Shown here one piece after another: positions 60,140 to 64,000 of a DNA stretch of 64,000 nucleotides. Location of the stretch: positions 1 through 64,000 of the forward strand of contig NZ_QQOA01000020.1 in assembly GCF_003443895.1 (NCBI RefSeq), given 5' to 3'. Position 1 is the first letter of the stretch. Every line of letters starts with the position of its first letter. The DNA comes from Paraburkholderia phosphatilytica (lineage in GTDB: Bacteria; Pseudomonadota; Gammaproteobacteria; Burkholderiales; Burkholderiaceae). The notes under the pieces are model-generated. The model was not told the origin of the DNA, searched no databases, and saw only the letters and a program-made list of their open reading frames with translations. The position numbers and the translations under genes were made by a program.

Positions 60140-61957
60140 ATGAGCGACCCGAAATCCACCGGCACCCATGCTGGCAACGGCCCGCAGGCCATGACGCCGT
60201 CCGAGGCGTTCGTCGAGACGCTCGCGGCCAATGGCGTGACCGACATGTTCGGCATCATGGGTTCCGCGTTCATGGACGCGATGGACATCTTCGCGCCCGC
60301 CGGCATCCGCCTGATTCCGGTCGTCCACGAGCAGGGCGCGGGGCACATGGCGGATGGCTATGCGCGCGTGTCGGGCCGTCATGGCGTCGTGATCGGCCAG
60401 AACGGCCCCGGCATCAGCAACTGCGTGACCGCGATCGCGGCCGCGTACTGGTCGCACAGCCCGGTCGTGATCGTGACGCCGGAAGCGGGCACGATGGGTA
60501 TCGGGCTCGGCGGCTTCCAGGAAGCGAAGCAGCTGCCGATGTTCCAGGAATTCACGAAGTACCAGGGCCACGTCACGCACCCGGCGCGGATGGCCGAATT
60601 CACCGGCCGCTGCTTCGAACGCGCGCTGACCGACATGGGCCCCACGCAGCTCAACATTCCGCGCGACTACTTCTACGGCGAGATCAAGGCCGAGATTCCG
60701 CAGCCGCGCAAGCTGGAACGCGGTGCCGGCGGCGAGCAGAGTCTCGACGAAGCCGCGCGGCTGCTTTCTGAAGCGCGCTTCCCGGTGATCATCTCGGGCG
60801 GTGGCGTCGTAATGGGCGATGCGATCGACGAATGCAAGGCGCTCGCAGAACGGCTCGGTGCGCCGGTCGTCAACAGCTATCTGCACAACGATTCGTTCCC
60901 GGCGAAGCACCCGCTGTGGTGCGGTCCGCTCGGCTATCAAGGCTCGAAAGCGGCAATGAAGCTGATCTCGCGCGCGGACGTGGTCGTCGCGCTCGGTTCG
61001 CGTCTCGGGCCGTTCGGCACGCTGCCGCAGCATGGCCTCGACTACTGGCCGAAGGACGCGAAGATCATCCAGATCGACGCCGACCACAAGATGCTCGGCC
61101 TCGTGAAGAAGATCACGGTCGGCATCTGCGGCGACGCGAAGGCCTCGGCCGCCGCGCTTACGCAGCGACTCGCGGGCCGTACGCTCGCCTGCGACGCGTC
61201 GCGCGACGAACGCGCATCGCAGATCGCCGCCGAAAAAACCGCGTGGGAAAAAGAGCTCGACGAGTGGACGCACGAGCGCGACCCGTACAGCCTGGACATG
61301 ATCGCCGAGCAGAAGGACGAGCGCCCGTTCAGCGGCGGCCGCTATCTGTCGCCGCGCCAGGTGCTGCGCGAACTGGAAAAAGCGATGCCGGCGCACGCGA
61401 TGGTGTCCACCGACATCGGCAACATCAACTCGGTCGCGAACAGCTATCTGCGTTTCGACGAGCCGCGCAGCTTCTTCGCGGCGATGAGCTGGGGCAACTG
61501 CGGCTACGCGTTCCCGACCATCATCGGCGCGAAGGTCGCCGCGCCCGATCGTCCGGCCATCTCGTATGCGGGCGATGGCGCGTGGGGCATGAGCATGATG
61601 GAAACCTTGACCTGCGTGCGCCACAAGATTCCGGTCACCGCGGTGGTGTTCCACAACCGCCAATGGGGCGCCGAAAAGAAGAACCAGGTGGACTTCTACA
61701 ACCGCCGCTTCGTGGCGGGCGAACTCGACAACCCGAGCTTCGCCGCGATCGCGAAGGCGATGGGCGCGGAAGGGATCGTCGTGGATCAACTGGAGGATGT
61801 GGGTCCCGCGCTGAAACGCGCGGTCGACATGCAGATGAACGAAGGCAAGACGACGATCGTCGAGATCATGTGCACGCGGGAACTTGGCGATCCGTTCCGC
61901 CGCGATGCACTGTCGAAGCCAGTGCGTCTGCTCGACAAGTACAGGGACTACGTCTGA
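60140..61957 (+). CDS. xsc: sulfoacetaldehyde acetyltransferase
   Basis: A 605-aa thiamine diphosphate enzyme of the acetolactate-synthase type. The TPP motif is GDGAWGMSMMETL...NRQWG (about 475-510), and the N-terminal Glu region is VVHEQGAGHMADGYARVSG. It splits sulfoacetaldehyde with phosphate into sulfite and acetyl phosphate, the central step of taurine dissimilation. The ATG at 60140 follows ATACCGGAGACACTC. It is followed by pta after 10 bases. Confidence 0.93.
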   Translation: MSDPKSTGTHAGNGPQAMTPSEAFVETLAANGVTDMFGIMGSAFMDAMDIFAPAGIRLIPVVHEQGAGHMADGYARVSGRHGVVIGQNGPGISNCVTAIAAAYWSHSPVVIVTPEAGTMGIGLGGFQEAKQLPMFQEFTKYQGHVTHPARMAEFTGRCFERALTDMGPTQLNIPRDYFYGEIKAEIPQPRKLERGAGGEQSLDEAARLLSEARFPVIISGGGVVMGDAIDECKALAERLGAPVVNSYLHNDSFPAKHPLWCGPLGYQGSKAAMKLISRADVVVALGSRLGPFGTLPQHGLDYWPKDAKIIQIDADHKMLGLVKKITVGICGDAKASAAALTQRLAGRTLACDASRDERASQIAAEKTAWEKELDEWTHERDPYSLDMIAEQKDERPFSGGRYLSPRQVLRELEKAMPAHAMVSTDIGNINSVANSYLRFDEPRSFFAAMSWGNCGYAFPTIIGAKVAAPDRPAISYAGDGAWGMSMMETLTCVRHKIPVTAVVFHNRQWGAEKKNQVDFYNRRFVAGELDNPSFAAIAKAMGAEGIVVDQLEDVGPALKRAVDMQMNEGKTTIVEIMCTRELGDPFRRDALSKPVRLLDKYRDYV

Positions 61958-61967
61958 GAGCAGGGCC

Positions 61968-62990
61968 ATGAAAGCCCTGAACCGCATCATCGAGCAAGCG
62001 CGCGCCTGTCCGATGCGCATCGTGCTGAGCGAAGCCGAGGACAGCCGCATCCTGCTCGCGGCACAGCGCGCGCAACGCGAAGGCGTTGCGCGCATCGTGC
62101 TGGTCGGCGACGCGCTGCGTATTCGCGACGCCGCCGTCGTTCACGAAGTCGATCTCGCGGGGATGGAGATCGTCGATCCGGCGACGTCCGCGCTCACGCC
62201 GGCGCTCGGCGAAGCGTTGCTCGAGCTGCGCCGGCACAAAGGTATGACCGCGGAGGCGGCCGCCCGCGAAGTGCAGACGCCGCTGTGCTTCGCGAACCTG
62301 ATGGTACGGCTCGGCCACGCGGACGGTTCGGTGTCCGGCGCGGTCAACACGACCGCGGACGTGGTACGCACCGCGATCCAGATCATCGGCGTAGACCCGG
62401 CCTTCAGTCTCGTGTCGAGCTTCTTTCTGATGATGCTGTGCGAGCCATTCCACATGATGAAGGGCGGCTTGATCTTCTCGGACTGCGCGCTCGTCGTCGA
62501 TCCCGACGAAAAGCAGCTGGCCGAAATCGCGATGGCTGCGGCGGATAGCGCGCAAAGCCTGCTGATCGACGAGACGCCGCGCGTTGCGATGCTGTCGTTC
62601 TCGACGAACGGGAGCGCGCACCACGCCGCCGTCGACAAGGTCGTGCATGCGACGCAGATCGTACAGGCGCGGCGCCCCGATCTCGCGATCGACGGCGACG
62701 TGCAACTCGATGCGGCGATCGTGGCCGAAATCGCGGACCGGAAGATCCCGCATTCGCACGTGCACGGTCATGCGAACGTGCTGGTGTTTCCCAATCTCGA
62801 CGCAGGCAACATCGGCTACAAGCTCGCCGAGCGGATTGGCGGCGCGAAGGCGGTCGGCCCGCTGCTGCAGGGGCTGCGCAAACCGGCGAACGATCTGTCG
62901 CGCGGTTGCAGCGTCGAAGACGTTTATCACGTGATCGCGGTGACCGCGGCGCAGGCGCAGAGCGCGCAGGTGAAGGCGGCGGTGGTGTAG
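61968..62990 (+). CDS. pta: phosphate acetyltransferase
   Basis: A 340-aa PTA_PTB-family enzyme, the short form without the N-terminal DRTGG domain. It turns the acetyl phosphate released by Xsc into acetyl-CoA. Conserved features are NLMVRLGHADGSVSGAVNTT and the C-terminal NVLVFPNLDAGNIGYKL. The ATG at 61968 follows AGCAGGGCC. The 10-base gap makes it a xsc-pta operon. Confidence 0.93.
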   Translation: MKALNRIIEQARACPMRIVLSEAEDSRILLAAQRAQREGVARIVLVGDALRIRDAAVVHEVDLAGMEIVDPATSALTPALGEALLELRRHKGMTAEAAAREVQTPLCFANLMVRLGHADGSVSGAVNTTADVVRTAIQIIGVDPAFSLVSSFFLMMLCEPFHMMKGGLIFSDCALVVDPDEKQLAEIAMAAADSAQSLLIDETPRVAMLSFSTNGSAHHAAVDKVVHATQIVQARRPDLAIDGDVQLDAAIVAEIADRKIPHSHVHGHANVLVFPNLDAGNIGYKLAERIGGAKAVGPLLQGLRKPANDLSRGCSVEDVYHVIAVTAAQAQSAQVKAAVV

Positions 62991-63009
62991 CTGGCGGGCG
63001 CGGCACGCC

Positions 63010-64000
63010 TCACATACCCCCCCGCCGCCGCGCCCCCAGCCACGCGGCGAGCCGCGCGAACAGCGTCATATCCGGCGGCACGGACAGATCGAGTCCCAGG
63101 TTGTGCCGGTAGAACGGACTGAGATCGAGACCGACGCCAAGCCCCAGCACCTCGACGTCGCGCGCCGCTTCGTGCCGCGCGACGACTTCCCGCAGATGCT
63201 GATCGAGATAGAACGCGTCGTTTGCCTGGCTCGTCGCGCTGTCCATCGGGCTGCCGTCCGAGATCACGACCAGCACGCGGCGCACATCGCCGCGCGCGCA
63301 GAGCCGCTCGCACGCCCAGTCAATCGCCTCGCCGTCGATGCCCTCGCGAAACAGGTCCGCCTTGAACAGCCCGGCGATGGCGCCACGCGCCGCGCGCCAG
63401 CTGCTGTCCGCGTCCTTGAAGATCAGCCGGCACTGCTCGTTGAGCCGCCCCGGATGCGCCGGCCGTCCGCTTGCCAGCCAGTCGAGTTTCGCGCGACCGC
63501 CGTTCCACGCGCCGGTTGTGAAGCCCAGCACTTCGGTCGCGACACCGGCCATGTCGAGCGCGCGCACCAGCACGTCGACCATCACCGCGACTGCCTCGAT
63601 ATGTGCCTTCATCGAGCCCGAGCAGTCGATCAGGAAGCTCACCGCACAATCCGCGCGCGGCCGCTCGCGTTCGAGCCGGAACAACCGGCGCTCATCGGGC
63701 GATGTGACCAGTTGCGCGAGACGCCGCCCGTCGATGCGCCCCTCCTCCTCGCTGAACGACCAGCCGTCGCGAATCGGCACCGCGAGTGCCGTCTGCAGGA
63801 TCCGCGCGAGCCGCGCGACATTCAGATGCCGCGCAGTGACGAGCTCGTCCAGCCGCTCGCGATATTCGCGCAGCAACTCGGGCCGAATGCGCGCGGCGGG
63901 ATGAATCACCGTGTCGTAGCGCGTCGTGAACACGCGATAGCCCGCGCCGGTCGTCGCACGCACGCGGCTTTCACCGCTCGCGGCGAGCGTGGGCGCATCG
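63010..64000 (-). CDS. cobT: aerobic cobaltochelatase subunit CobT, C-terminal part (5' end beyond window)
   Basis: The frame stays open to the window edge, so the gene starts beyond base 64000. The visible part (about 330 aa) has a von Willebrand A domain with MIDAS motif DCSGSMKAH and GVISDGSPMD-type loops (VVISDGSPMD), as in CobT. CobT with CobN and CobS inserts cobalt in aerobic B12 synthesis. It fits a B12-dependent NrdJ nearby. Convergent with pta, 19 bases apart. Confidence 0.9.
   Translation of the reverse strand, partial: DAPTLAASGESRVRATTGAGYRVFTTRYDTVIHPAARIRPELLREYRERLDELVTARHLNVARLARILQTALAVPIRDGWSFSEEEGRIDGRRLAQLVTSPDERRLFRLERERPRADCAVSFLIDCSGSMKAHIEAVAVMVDVLVRALDMAGVATEVLGFTTGAWNGGRAKLDWLASGRPAHPGRLNEQCRLIFKDADSSWRAARGAIAGLFKADLFREGIDGEAIDWACERLCARGDVRRVLVVISDGSPMDSATSQANDAFYLDQHLREVVARHEAARDVEVLGLGVGLDLSPFYRHNLGLDLSVPPDMTLFARLAAWLGARRRGGM

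Noticed and set aside
1..64000. tRNA, rRNA or insertion sequences
   Set aside because: I saw no cloverleaf with a tRNA T-loop, no rRNA conserved segments, and no transposase frames or terminal inverted repeats.

Overview
The window is high-GC chromosomal DNA from a betaproteobacterium of the Burkholderiaceae, most likely Paraburkholderia, Caballeronia or Burkholderia. This rests on a Burkholderia-type 16-strand porin, many LysR and AraC regulators in divergent pairs with metabolic genes, a DedA-rhodanese fusion, a DUF3455 protein, strong GC3 bias, and frequent ATGA stop/start overlaps. I see no tRNA, rRNA, insertion sequence, CRISPR array or prophage core genes.

Layout. 1-1300: a gene tail, one small hypothetical gene and a gene-poor stretch with a 12-bp tandem repeat and two terminator-like hairpins. 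1322-3321: DNA alkylation repair (ogt, Ada/AlkA fusion). 3687-8717: small conserved protein, DedA-rhodanese, a cyclic-nucleotide-domain flavoprotein related to thioredoxin reductase, and a YcaQ/AlkX-type glycosylase. 8851-16537: regulator/transporter pairs (LysR with a DHA2 exporter; AraC with a DMT permease; AraC with an AhpD-like enzyme) and small secreted or hypothetical proteins. 16542-22415: Lrp/AsnC with an acyl-CoA synthetase, a beta-barrel protein, cytochrome b561 and a processive GT2. 22424-28250: a LysR-controlled porin, hydrolase, MHS permease, hydrolase cluster. 28328-33726: SDR, secreted hypothetical, LacI regulator, FAD reductase, thioredoxin, DUF2252. 33797-37183: a GtrA / GT39 / GtrB lipid-linked sugar cassette. 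37304-42219: sugar-efflux MFS, GNAT, a small ORF, then a coiled-coil membrane protein paired with a solute-binding-LysM fusion.

42478-45884 is a pectin-related pair (GH28 polygalacturonase-like protein with a Tat/lipoprotein-like leader, and an ACS-family permease) behind a putative operator. 46196-48151 is an SPFH protein. 48152-50641 is an AT-richer leader followed by two secreted low-complexity proteins, the least explained locus here. 50843-53395 is a B12-dependent ribonucleotide reductase. 53484-55344 is a LysR/aldo-keto reductase pair. 55357-62990 is a taurine/sulfonate locus: tauABC leftward, tauR rightward, then xsc and pta. Taurine would enter by TauABC; sulfoacetaldehyde made from it is split by Xsc into sulfite and acetyl phosphate, which Pta turns into acetyl-CoA. 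The taurine-deaminating step is not in the window. A cobT fragment closes the window and fits the B12-dependent reductase nearby.

The strongest candidates for something undescribed are the secreted Gly/Ser/Asn/Thr-rich pair (49118-50641), the solute-binding-LysM fusion with its coiled-coil partner (40251-42219), and a CTCACC-containing intergenic repeat seen at 11305-11528 and again beside a nested palindrome at 42280-42350.
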